The notes under the pieces were generated by a model, which saw nothing but the letters and a program-made list of their open reading frames with translations, did not search any database and was not told the DNA's origin. The translations under genes were made by a program, and so were the position numbers. From Candidatus Harrisonbacteria bacterium RIFCSPLOWO2_01_FULL_44_18 (GTDB taxonomy: Bacteria > Patescibacteriota > Minisyncoccia > UBA6257 > WO2-44-18): a DNA stretch of 53,033 bases. The stretch spans positions 1 to 53,033 of the forward strand of contig MHJJ01000006.1 in NCBI GenBank assembly GCA_001817915.1, given 5' to 3'. Positions 8,626 to 16,488 of the stretch are shown here, in pieces; position 1 is the first letter of the stretch; every line of letters starts with the position of its first letter.

Positions 8626-11277
8626 TTATGGACCATGACAACGCTTATACTTGATCGAATGCCCATTTTCATCCTTCGCTCCGCAAGGACAAGGATCATT
8701 GCGCCCCACTTTTTCAATGTTTAATGTTGAATGTGCCATGTTAAATGTATTATTAACCGCGGTATTTTTCATATGGTCCGTACTATTTTCCTTGGCGCTC
8801 GGCACATTTAACTTTTCTTTATTTTCACCAACCCATTGGTCAAAGTCATGTAAAAGTTGCTGGAACAATAGGTGCCCTTCCCTTCGATACTCCACCAGCG
8901 GGTCATGCTGGCCATACGCTCGCAATCTTACTGATTCGGCTAGCGCTTCCATATTTTCCAAATGCGACATCCACAAAAAATCCAGCATTTGTAAAACTCG
9001 CGGCGCTACTCCATGGGATAGCGCTATCTTATGAGATAGTACCGTTCCTCCGTTTTCCTGTTTACTGTTTACTAATACCTTGTTACCTTCCAAAATTTCT
9101 TGCCGTTTTTTATAAATTGTCTGCCGCTGTTTGTTTAAAACATCGTCGTAATCAAGCAAGTGCTTACGGGCGTCAAAATTAAAGCCCTCCACCTTACTTT
9201 GAGCTTGCCCTATTGCTCGCGAAAGCATTCCGGAACGGATCGGCATATCCTCGGGAACATTCAAAGTTTCCATTAATTTTTTAATCCGTCCGCCGCCAAA
9301 AATTCGCATCAAATCGTCTTCTAAAGACAAAAAGAATTGCGAAGAGCCGGGATCGCCTTGGCGGCCGGCTCGGCCGCGAAGCTGATTGTCAATTCGTCGC
9401 GCTTCATGACGTTCAGTGCCAATCACATGCAAGCCTCCAAGGTCTTTCACTTTCTGCGCTTCTAAGATATCGGGTGGATTTCCTCCTAAAATTATGTCCA
9501 CGCCGCGGCCAGCCATATTAGTCGCGACCGTAACTGCTCCGGGTTTTCCGGTTTGAGCAATTATCGCACCTTCGCGTTCGTGATTCTTCGCGTTCAATAC
9601 TTCATGTCTTATACCCGCTTCTTTAAAAAACCGCGAAAGCACTTCGTTCTTTTCAATCGAAACCGTGCCCACCAAAACCGGCTGGCCTTTTTTCTGCTTT
9701 TCTTTAATGTCGTCAACTATCGCCCGATACTTTGCCTCAATGGTTTTATAAATCAAATCCGGATTGTCAGCCCTAATCATCAGCTGGTTAGTCGGAATGC
9801 TCGCTACTTCTAATCCATAAACTTTATCAAATTCTTCAGCGGAAGTTTGAGCAGTCCCCGTCATGCCAGCCAGCTTTTTATACAAACGGAAATAATTCTG
9901 AATAGAAATTTGCGCGTAGGTGCGCGACTCATTTTGAACCGCGACTCCTTCTTTTGCTTCAATCGCTTGGTGCAACCCCCCAGAATAACGCCGCCCCAGC
10001 ATCAATCGCCCCGTGAATTGATCGACAATGATAATTTCATTATTCTTTACAACATAATCGCGGTCTTTTAAAAATAGGGCTTTGGCGCGGAGACATTCCT
10101 GCAAATAATGAGTCAGGCGCAAATTCTCCGGAGCATATAAGTTTTTTATATTCAAAACTTTCTCAACTTTATCAATGCCCTCTTGAGTAATATCCACGGA
10201 TCGCAATTTTTCATCAACTAAATAGTCCGCCTCCTTTTCAAGTCGGTCTGCCACGCGCGCGAAAGTTTTATAAAATTGACTTGACTCGGCATCGGGCGCG
10301 GAAATAATCAGCGGCGTCCGAGCTTCATCAATTAAAATGCTGTCTACTTCATCAATCACAGAAAAACTGCGCGCTGATTCACGCTGATTAGTACGCGGAT
10401 TTACGCGGCATTGAACTTGATCCTCTAAGCGATAAACCAAATTATCACGCAGATAGTCAAAGCCGAATTCGTGATTTGTGCCGTAAGTAACATCAGCTTG
10501 ATATGCCTCGCGCCGACTGATTGGCCGCAGATATTCTTCTTGAACTAAATAACTGCCGGTTATGTCCCGTTCTTTATCCAAAAGTGCCGATTCTTCATGT
10601 CCGTCATTGCGAGGAGCCCCGTCACTGCGGGGCGACACGGCAATCCTGTGTGATTGCTTCGCTTCGCTCGCAATGACATTGCCGCGGAAATGCGGATCAT
10701 AAATCAACGCCCCCTCATGAACTAAACACGCCACACCTAGACCGAGCGCGTGATAAATCTGCCCCATCCAAACAGTATCGCGTTTAGCCAAGTATTCGTT
10801 GACTGTTATGATATGAACTCCTTTGCCAGCAAGCGCGTTCAGGTAGGCTGGCGCGGTGGCGGCAAGAGTTTTTCCTTCGCCGGTTCTCATTTCCGCGATC
10901 TTTCCTTGATGAAGCGCGATGCCGCCCATCAACTGAACATCAAAATGCCGCTGGCCCAAAGTGCGTTTAGCCACTTCCCTGACCAATGCAAAAGCCCGTG
11001 GCAGGAGTTGGTCCAAAATAATCTTTTGATGATTATCGTCGGTGGCAAGCTGGGCTTCTTTTTTAAGCAAACCGCTTTCCTGCAAAATCTGTTCTTCGTT
11101 TAATAACTTAACATCATGCTCCAGGGCATTGATTTGCTCAATAATTCTCCGCGATTCTCGATCGAATTTTCCGCCAAAGGCGGAAAATAATTTAAAAAAC
11201 CACTTGAACATGCCAAATTTGTATAAATTTTCTAGCTCAATTTGTAGCGACGAAAATTTATCTACAAATTTGAGCAC
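8626..11277 (-). CDS. secA: preprotein translocase subunit SecA
   Basis: MRTGEGKT, TYGTNHEFGFDYLRDN, VIDEVDSILIDEARTPLIIS, GTERHEARRIDNQLRGRAGRQGDPG, GRNDPCPCG...KYKRCHG. Confidence 0.98.
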   Translation of the reverse strand: MLKFVDKFSSLQIELENLYKFGMFKWFFKLFSAFGGKFDRESRRIIEQINALEHDVKLLNEEQILQESGLLKKEAQLATDDNHQKIILDQLLPRAFALVREVAKRTLGQRHFDVQLMGGIALHQGKIAEMRTGEGKTLAATAPAYLNALAGKGVHIITVNEYLAKRDTVWMGQIYHALGLGVACLVHEGALIYDPHFRGNVIASEAKQSHRIAVSPRSDGAPRNDGHEESALLDKERDITGSYLVQEEYLRPISRREAYQADVTYGTNHEFGFDYLRDNLVYRLEDQVQCRVNPRTNQRESARSFSVIDEVDSILIDEARTPLIISAPDAESSQFYKTFARVADRLEKEADYLVDEKLRSVDITQEGIDKVEKVLNIKNLYAPENLRLTHYLQECLRAKALFLKDRDYVVKNNEIIIVDQFTGRLMLGRRYSGGLHQAIEAKEGVAVQNESRTYAQISIQNYFRLYKKLAGMTGTAQTSAEEFDKVYGLEVASIPTNQLMIRADNPDLIYKTIEAKYRAIVDDIKEKQKKGQPVLVGTVSIEKNEVLSRFFKEAGIRHEVLNAKNHEREGAIIAQTGKPGAVTVATNMAGRGVDIILGGNPPDILEAQKVKDLGGLHVIGTERHEARRIDNQLRGRAGRQGDPGSSQFFLSLEDDLMRIFGGGRIKKLMETLNVPEDMPIRSGMLSRAIGQAQSKVEGFNFDARKHLLDYDDVLNKQRQTIYKKRQEILEGNKVLVNSKQENGGTVLSHKIALSHGVAPRVLQMLDFLWMSHLENMEALAESVRLRAYGQHDPLVEYRREGHLLFQQLLHDFDQWVGENKEKLNVPSAKENSTDHMKNTAVNNTFNMAHSTLNIEKVGRNDPCPCGAKDENGHSIKYKRCHGP
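8714..8748. repeat. AT-rich repeat in the secA C-terminal linker
   Basis: tcaatgtttaatgttgaatgtgccatgttaaatgt encodes TFNMAHSTLNIE. Confidence 0.55.
10369..10409. repeat. CGCGGAT/TTACGCGG-type repeat inside secA
   Basis: gcgcgctgattcacgctgattagtacgcggatttacgcgg encodes extra VNPRTNQRESAR before VIDEVDS. Confidence 0.65.
10603..10677. repeat. 75-bp palindromic repeat inserted in frame in secA
   Basis: Ends GTCATTGCGAG ... CTCGCAATGAC; encodes VIASEAKQSHRIAVSPRSDGAPRND. Confidence 0.85.
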
Positions 11278-11415
11278 CCCGTACGTTTTACGAGACTGGC
11301 TTCACATTAACACAATCAAAGCCGGAGGCGTCTTGTTAGCAGAAACATCTCACTAAGAAAAACTTTTAAGAAAACGGTGCGGGGTTGATATGATTATACC
11401 CCCGAGTATGCGCAC

Positions 11416-11443
11416 TTGACAAATCTTATGGGTATGCTATACT
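11416..11443 (+). promoter_or_regulatory. sigma70-like promoter
   Basis: TTGACA - 16 bp - TATACT upstream of 11510..12058. Confidence 0.65.
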
Positions 11444-11509
11444 GGTAGAATACTTGGGTCATGTGACTCGAGTGGAATCAGCTCTTTGGCAAAGTTTTTT
11501 GGAGGCGCT

Positions 11510-12058
11510 ATGATCACCGTGACGCCGACCAGAGTCAAGTCTGGCGAACACTTCGACTTCGGAGCGCGCCAGCTGACCACGGAACAAGCCATGGAATCGC
11601 TCGTGAAATACGAGCTCGGCTACGGTGGCAGGATCACCGAGGCTTCGCCAACCCGTATCGTGGTTCAAACCCGCGTCTTGGGACACTGTCTGGACACCAC
11701 GATCTTCGAGGGCTCAGAGGAAGAGATGCGCCCCCTGCGCGCGGCGACTTACTACTTTCTCCGAGCTTGCGGGGAACAGATGACAGACCTCGTCTTCGAG
11801 CAGGCATTCACCGATCTATCCAGGAAGGATGGGACGGCATTGCAGGCAATTGTCGCCTGGGCCGGCCCTTTGATCATCGGCCGACACCGAGTTCGAGTCG
11901 CCATGATGCTCGCCATCGGAATCACCTCCGAGGAAGACATCAAGGCGGCGCTCGCAATCCCGGATGGCGACTTCGTAGCCACGTTGGAGCTTCACTCCGC
12001 GAATCCCAACATGCCCCTCCGAGACATCATCCACCAGACAATGCCCAGCGCCGCCTAA
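11510..12058 (+). CDS. hypothetical protein with atypically GC-rich coding sequence
   Basis: ORF from MITVTPTRVKSGEHFDFGARQ after TTTTTTGGAGGCGCT-ATG; promoter upstream, terminator downstream. Confidence 0.75.
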   Translation: MITVTPTRVKSGEHFDFGARQLTTEQAMESLVKYELGYGGRITEASPTRIVVQTRVLGHCLDTTIFEGSEEEMRPLRAATYYFLRACGEQMTDLVFEQAFTDLSRKDGTALQAIVAWAGPLIIGRHRVRVAMMLAIGITSEEDIKAALAIPDGDFVATLELHSANPNMPLRDIIHQTMPSAA

Positions 12059-12065
12059 AGCGACC

Positions 12066-12100
12066 GAGGCCCGTACACTGTGTACGGGCCTCATTTATTT
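12066..12100 (+). terminator. Rho-independent terminator
   Basis: GAGGCCCGTACAC-TGTGTACGGGCCTC then ATTTATTTT. Confidence 0.85.
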
Positions 12101-12148
12101 TCCTCTCAACTTCCTTAATTCTTTCTGTCCTCCAGAATCTTGCCAGGT
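12101..12148 (-). pseudogene. orphan hpf C-terminal coding tail
   Basis: Encodes QDSGGQKELRKLRGK* (own TAA), homologous to QDSNGQRKIRDLRGKL* of the adjacent hpf. Confidence 0.7.
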
Positions 12149-12605
12149 AGTAGAAACTCGACCTTAATTTTTCAACCTTTTTGAATAAAAGTATTCTTTG
12201 AGCATTCGCTTTAATAATCTTGCGCCCTGATTAGTTTTTAAATAACGCTCTCTTCTTACAGCGTCATCTCCATTAAGAAATGCTTCACAATAAACGATAC
12301 GCCAAGGTTTATGAGACTTGGTTGAAAAATTTAAACCGCGATTATGTTCTTGCAACCTGGTTTTCAAATTCTTTGTAAGACCCACGTACAAGCTACTATT
12401 TTTGAGACTTTCTAAAACATAAACGTAGTGAAACATAATCGCGCAGTCGAGTTTTCACTAACCTGGCATACTAGGTAGTGAAAACTCGATTGCTCCGCCT
12501 TCGGTGGAGAAGGCTATCTGGCAAGGCGTTGTTTCCGAGGCAAACAAAGTTAAATAAACAAGTCGTAATTATTACTAATTAAAATCGAGTTTCTACTACC
12601 TGGCA
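12143..12605. mobile_element. putative GIY-YIG cassette bounded by 21-bp inverted repeats
   Basis: TGCCAGGTAGTAGAAACTCGA at 12143-12163 and its reverse complement at 12585-12605; internal variant inverted pair at ~12447-12488. Confidence 0.75.
12164..12436 (-). CDS. GIY-YIG nuclease family protein
   Basis: MFHYVYVLESLKNSSLYVGLTKNLKTRLQEHNRG...SHKPWRIVYCEAF. Confidence 0.93.
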   Translation of the reverse strand: MFHYVYVLESLKNSSLYVGLTKNLKTRLQEHNRGLNFSTKSHKPWRIVYCEAFLNGDDAVRRERYLKTNQGARLLKRMLKEYFYSKRLKN

Positions 12606-12611
12606 TGCGGC

Positions 12612-12986
12612 CTATAGTTTTCCACGCAAATCTCGGATCTTCCTTTGTCCATTAGAATCCTGCGGTCTGATTTTAGACATATATTTTTTAATCTCTTGCT
12701 GAAGTTCTTTTTTTATCTCATCAATACAGCGGCGAACGTCCCAGTCCTCGTGCGCGGCGCGCAAAAGCTTTCCGGGCAAAACGATATTGCATTCAGCTCG
12801 ATAAACCAAACCTTTTCGGTGATGTCTGGTGGTACGGCCAATTTCCACGTCAATATCAACACCCCCTTTTGTTTCGAGGTCTTGTAAAAATTTTTTCAGC
12901 GACCCAATCTTATCGTAAATATAATTCACAATCGATTGCGGCAAATCAATTCCTGTGGCTTTAAATTTTATATCGTGGCTAAACAT
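12612..12986 (-). CDS. hpf: ribosome hibernation promoting factor / RaiA family
   Basis: IKFKATGIDLPQSIVNYIYDKIGSLKKFL...VEIGRTTRHHRKGLVYRAECNI. Confidence 0.88.
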   Translation of the reverse strand: MFSHDIKFKATGIDLPQSIVNYIYDKIGSLKKFLQDLETKGGVDIDVEIGRTTRHHRKGLVYRAECNIVLPGKLLRAAHEDWDVRRCIDEIKKELQQEIKKYMSKIRPQDSNGQRKIRDLRGKL

Positions 12987-13044
12987 AGTTCGACAAGCTC
13001 ACTATAAATAAATTATAGTTCGACAAGCTCACTATAAATAAATT
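12985..13044. repeat. two tandem 30-bp repeats
   Basis: atagttcgacaagctcactataaataaatt x2 between hpf and murB. Confidence 0.9.
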
Positions 13045-14024
13045 ATTTCCTCTTCTAATTCTACGCCGAATTTTTTCTTCACTTCTAATTTTACCAAATT
13101 TATAAGAGCTTTAACATCTACAGCCTTGGCATTCAAAACATTAACGATAAAATTCGGATGCTTCGGTGAAATCATCGCTCCCCCCCGGCTCACACCCTTG
13201 AGGCCGCATTCTGAAATTAGGTAAGCAGTCGGAACAACTGGAAAGGGATCCGTCTTCATCGGCGCGGTGAACGCGGACTTACGCGGACTTGAACGCGGAC
13301 TTACGCGGACTGTATCGCTATTAATCTGTGTTATTTGCGCTTTTAGATCCGCAATGATCTGCGCTAAAGGCACATTTTTAAAAATACTACCTATATTGGG
13401 ATAATCCAGCGGCTGGCGTTCTTGCCGATATTTGATCTTTTCTTCGGCGGCATCGCGGATTTCTTTTTTGTCGCCTTTTTTTATCGCCAAAGTCGCTTCT
13501 AAGATAATTTCCTTACCGTCGCGCATTTTAAATATGCTATTTCGATAGCCAAATTTACATTGCGCATTATTGCGTTTTACTAGCTTTGGCCGCTTACCGG
13601 AAATATCTAAACTAACAACTTCTTTTATAGAATCTTTAATTTCTCCGCCAAAAGCTCCGGCATTGCCGCGTATCGCGCCGCCAAGAGTTCCGGGCAAGCC
13701 GCCGGCCCATTCTAAACCGGAGAGAGATTTGGTTATTACGCAATTAAGTAATTGGGATACCGAAACGCCGGCGCCTACCTTGATTATATTGCCTTCAGTT
13801 TTTAACAAATTAATTTCTGGTTTAAGAACTAAGCCGTTAAAGCCTTCATCGCTTATCAAAAGGTTGGTTCCTCCTCCCAATACAAAAACAGGCAGTTGAA
13901 ACTGCCTTGCTTTTTCAATTGAGCGAATCAGCTGTTCTACGTTTTTTGCCCGATAAAAGTATCTTGCTAACCCGCCAATTTTATAATTGCTGTAATTGCT
14001 TAAATTGATTGACTGACTAAACAT
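13032..14024 (-). CDS. murB: UDP-N-acetylmuramate dehydrogenase (UDP-N-acetylenolpyruvoylglucosamine reductase)
   Basis: YKIGGLARYFYRAKN...VLGGGTNLLISDEGFNGLVL...GLPGTLGGAIRGNAGAFGGEI...YLISECGLKG. Confidence 0.95.
   Translation of the reverse strand: MFSQSINLSNYSNYKIGGLARYFYRAKNVEQLIRSIEKARQFQLPVFVLGGGTNLLISDEGFNGLVLKPEINLLKTEGNIIKVGAGVSVSQLLNCVITKSLSGLEWAGGLPGTLGGAIRGNAGAFGGEIKDSIKEVVSLDISGKRPKLVKRNNAQCKFGYRNSIFKMRDGKEIILEATLAIKKGDKKEIRDAAEEKIKYRQERQPLDYPNIGSIFKNVPLAQIIADLKAQITQINSDTVRVSPRSSPRKSAFTAPMKTDPFPVVPTAYLISECGLKGVSRGGAMISPKHPNFIVNVLNAKAVDVKALINLVKLEVKKKFGVELEEEIIYL
13269..13311. repeat. GAACGCGGACTTACGCGGACTT x2 inside murB
   Basis: Encodes extra VRVSPRSSPRKSAF before PFPVVPTAYLISE. 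Confidence 0.75.
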
Positions 14025-14036
14025 AAATGAATTGGG

Positions 14037-14092
14037 CACTGCCGCTCCACTCTTTCCATAAATGCCATTCTGGAAAGGGTGGAGCGGCAGTG
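14037..14092. repeat. long hairpin just upstream of the murB start
   Basis: CACTGCCGCTCCACTCTTTCCA - loop - TGGAAAGGGTGGAGCGGCAGTG. Confidence 0.8.
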
Positions 14093-14195
14093 GTGACCTC
14101 CAATTCTTCTGTGTTGAATGAGTGCTCTCCTGCCACTCCACTTATAAATGTAATTTATTTTAAACAAAAATACAAACCCCATATAATACAAAACT

Positions 14196-14222
14196 AAAAC
14201 CCCGACTTGCGTCGGGGTTTTA
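14196..14222. terminator. bidirectional Rho-independent terminator
   Basis: AAAACCCCGAC-TTGC-GTCGGGGTTTT. Confidence 0.85.
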
Positions 14223-14319
14223 GCCACAGAAGAGGAAGGACAATCCTTAATCGATATCATCGTTAAGGGCTGTTCAGCGCTCATTCTAATCCCATTATAG
14301 CGCAAGAGCGCTAGAAAAG

Positions 14320-14964
14320 TCAAGACGCGATGGCGGGGGGATCCATCGAGTGAAATTTGGGTTTAAATACAAAAAACTTGTAGCCAAAAAAATTCCATAA
14401 AATGGCCACTGGCACGCCGATGAGCTTGGCTACATTTTCCCAAAACGCCGGAGATATACCGCCCGGCGAACCAATCAAGGTGGTCAAAATATAAACAATG
14501 GCGGTATTTATCAGTGCGCCGATGAAAGTTACAGATATAAAATACCAGTATTCCGATGCTCTGAGTTTATTTCTTTGCTCAAACGCCCAATATTTATTCC
14601 AGAAATAACTATTGGTCACGGCGATTGAAAAAGAAATTACATTAAAAAAGGCCAGCCATAAACCATGATAAATCCCAAAAATAGCGCTCAAAAAATTCAA
14701 GATTCCCAGATCTAAAAATGAATTAAAAGATCCGACGGCCGCGTATTTTGCAAACTGCCATATTGACGGCATCCAGCGCGCTAAAAAACCAGCGACACCA
14801 AGAGAAAAAATAGCGAAAAGTCCGAATCCTATGGCCAAGCCGATGATGCTGAAAAAACTAATCCTCCAAAAAGCCGGCTGAATATTCTCAAAAATTGGAA
14901 TAAAAAACAGGCCAAAGCCCACGCCAAGTATAAAGACCAAAAAATAATCTTTTTTTGTAGCCAC
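14320..14964 (-). CDS. GtrA family membrane protein
   Basis: QFAKYAAVGSFNSFLDLGILNFL...ISFSIAVTNSYFWNKYWAF. Confidence 0.85.
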   Translation of the reverse strand: MATKKDYFLVFILGVGFGLFFIPIFENIQPAFWRISFFSIIGLAIGFGLFAIFSLGVAGFLARWMPSIWQFAKYAAVGSFNSFLDLGILNFLSAIFGIYHGLWLAFFNVISFSIAVTNSYFWNKYWAFEQRNKLRASEYWYFISVTFIGALINTAIVYILTTLIGSPGGISPAFWENVAKLIGVPVAILWNFFGYKFFVFKPKFHSMDPPAIAS

Positions 14965-14975
14965 AAAATTAGCCG

Positions 14976-15725
14976 CTAATTATTTAAAAAACTAAAAATC
15001 TTGTCTATTACATCCGGTTGGTTTTCTAAAATAGCCGTGCCGTGGCCGCCGGTTTCATAAACAACCAGATCTTTAACAACGCCCTTCGGCGCCAAATCCG
15101 CCAATATTTCATTCATATTAACATTGTTGCCTCCGCTGCGGTCATCATCTCGAGCGGAAACAAGCATTATTTTTTGTCCTTTAGAAAGTTTTTTAACCAA
15201 TGGTTCTGTTTTAATGCCTCGATAATCCAATCCGGCGGAAAGAAGAACGGCTTTCTTATATTCCGGATTTTCCGCCAGATATTGAAGGCTTAAATTTGCT
15301 CCGATTGACGCGCCGATAAAATAAATTTTTTCTGGCGACGCGCCCCGCTCTTTCAAAAAATCCACAGCCGTCTGCAAATCCAAAATACTCTTTTGATGCT
15401 CGGTGTCGGAGAAATTTATGTAACCATTTGGGCCGCCATCGGATTCGCCGTGCCCGCGCAAATCAACGGCTATGCTCGAATAATTATTTTCCCGCGCTAA
15501 AACGGCGAAATCCTGCCATGACTCTTTAACGGCTGGCATCATATGAACCAATACCAAATAAGCCCTTGGCTTTTCCGCCGAATATAAATCGTAAGCAATT
15601 TTAAAATTGTCAGCGGCGGTAAAAAACATGTTCCCGTTAAACCTTACTATAGCCATTACCATGACTATAACAACGGCGATTACGCCAATTGCCAACGAAA
15701 GCGATGACCATTTAATCGTAGTCAT
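14976..15725 (-). CDS. alpha/beta hydrolase
   Basis: SIAVDLRGHGESDG, FIGASIGANLSLQYLAE, ETGGHGTAIL. Confidence 0.85.
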   Translation of the reverse strand: MTTIKWSSLSLAIGVIAVVIVMVMAIVRFNGNMFFTAADNFKIAYDLYSAEKPRAYLVLVHMMPAVKESWQDFAVLARENNYSSIAVDLRGHGESDGGPNGYINFSDTEHQKSILDLQTAVDFLKERGASPEKIYFIGASIGANLSLQYLAENPEYKKAVLLSAGLDYRGIKTEPLVKKLSKGQKIMLVSARDDDRSGGNNVNMNEILADLAPKGVVKDLVVYETGGHGTAILENQPDVIDKIFSFLNN

Positions 15726-15735
15726 TTGTCATCGG

Positions 15736-16488
15736 TTATCGTATCTCATATGTCACGCTCACCTGCAGTGTAACTTCCTGCGTGCCCGGCTCAATGGTTG
15801 GCGCCAGAGGCGACGACAATTCCCCGCCAATCTCGCTCTTGGCGTAAAGCGGCATCGGGGAATAACCCTGCGACTCGTAGAAATTAACTACCCTTTTTAA
15901 TCTCACGCCATTTTGTTTCGCCATTGATTCCGCTTTGACGCGCGCTTTTTCAAACGCTTCTTTACGAGCTTCATTTAGATATTGATCCGGCTCATCCACG
16001 TCAAACTGCAGTTGGCCAATTTCGTTTATTCCCAGTTCCGGCAACCCGCCTAAAATAGCCGAGATTTTAGAAAAATCGCGCAATTTTAATGAAATATTCT
16101 GACGCAATTCATAGCCGACAATCAATGATCGCCGAAGCTTTTCGTCATACTCATAACGGGGCGCGAGATTATATTGAGCGGTTTTTATATCCTCCGCTTC
16201 CACGCCCTGACTTTTTATAAATTCAAGAGCGCCGTTAACTTTTTTAGCATTATCAGTTTGAAGGTCAACCGGATTAGCGCCTTCGGAGATTACTCCGAAA
16301 TTTATTTTCGCGACATCCGGGATGACAACTGATTTTCCTTCAGCCGAAACTGAAATAACTCGCGCGGGATTCAAAGAGCGACTATAAAAACTGGCTGCTT
16401 TGATTCCATAAATTAATCCAACGACTAAAACTGCTAAAGCTACGTTTAATAAGACCCAAAATATCTTTTTTGCATCAAAACTAGGCAT
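15736..16488 (-). CDS. SIMPL domain (DUF541) protein
   Basis: VISVSAEGKSVVIPDVAKINFGVISEG...VEAEDIKTAQYNLAPRYEY...VTLQVSVTYEIR. Confidence 0.85.
   Translation of the reverse strand: MPSFDAKKIFWVLLNVALAVLVVGLIYGIKAASFYSRSLNPARVISVSAEGKSVVIPDVAKINFGVISEGANPVDLQTDNAKKVNGALEFIKSQGVEAEDIKTAQYNLAPRYEYDEKLRRSLIVGYELRQNISLKLRDFSKISAILGGLPELGINEIGQLQFDVDEPDQYLNEARKEAFEKARVKAESMAKQNGVRLKRVVNFYESQGYSPMPLYAKSEIGGELSSPLAPTIEPGTQEVTLQVSVTYEIR

Noticed and set aside
12164-12605. GIY-YIG segment as a group I intron in hpf
   Set aside because: hpf has its stop codon before the segment, the flanking tail is a duplicate rather than a continuation, and no P7/S-element (AAGATAnAGTC) is seen in it.
13269-13311. 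Possible CRISPR-like array from repeated ACGCGGACTT
   Set aside because: Units are contiguous or separated by 2 bp, no spacers, no cas genes; a tandem repeat inside murB.
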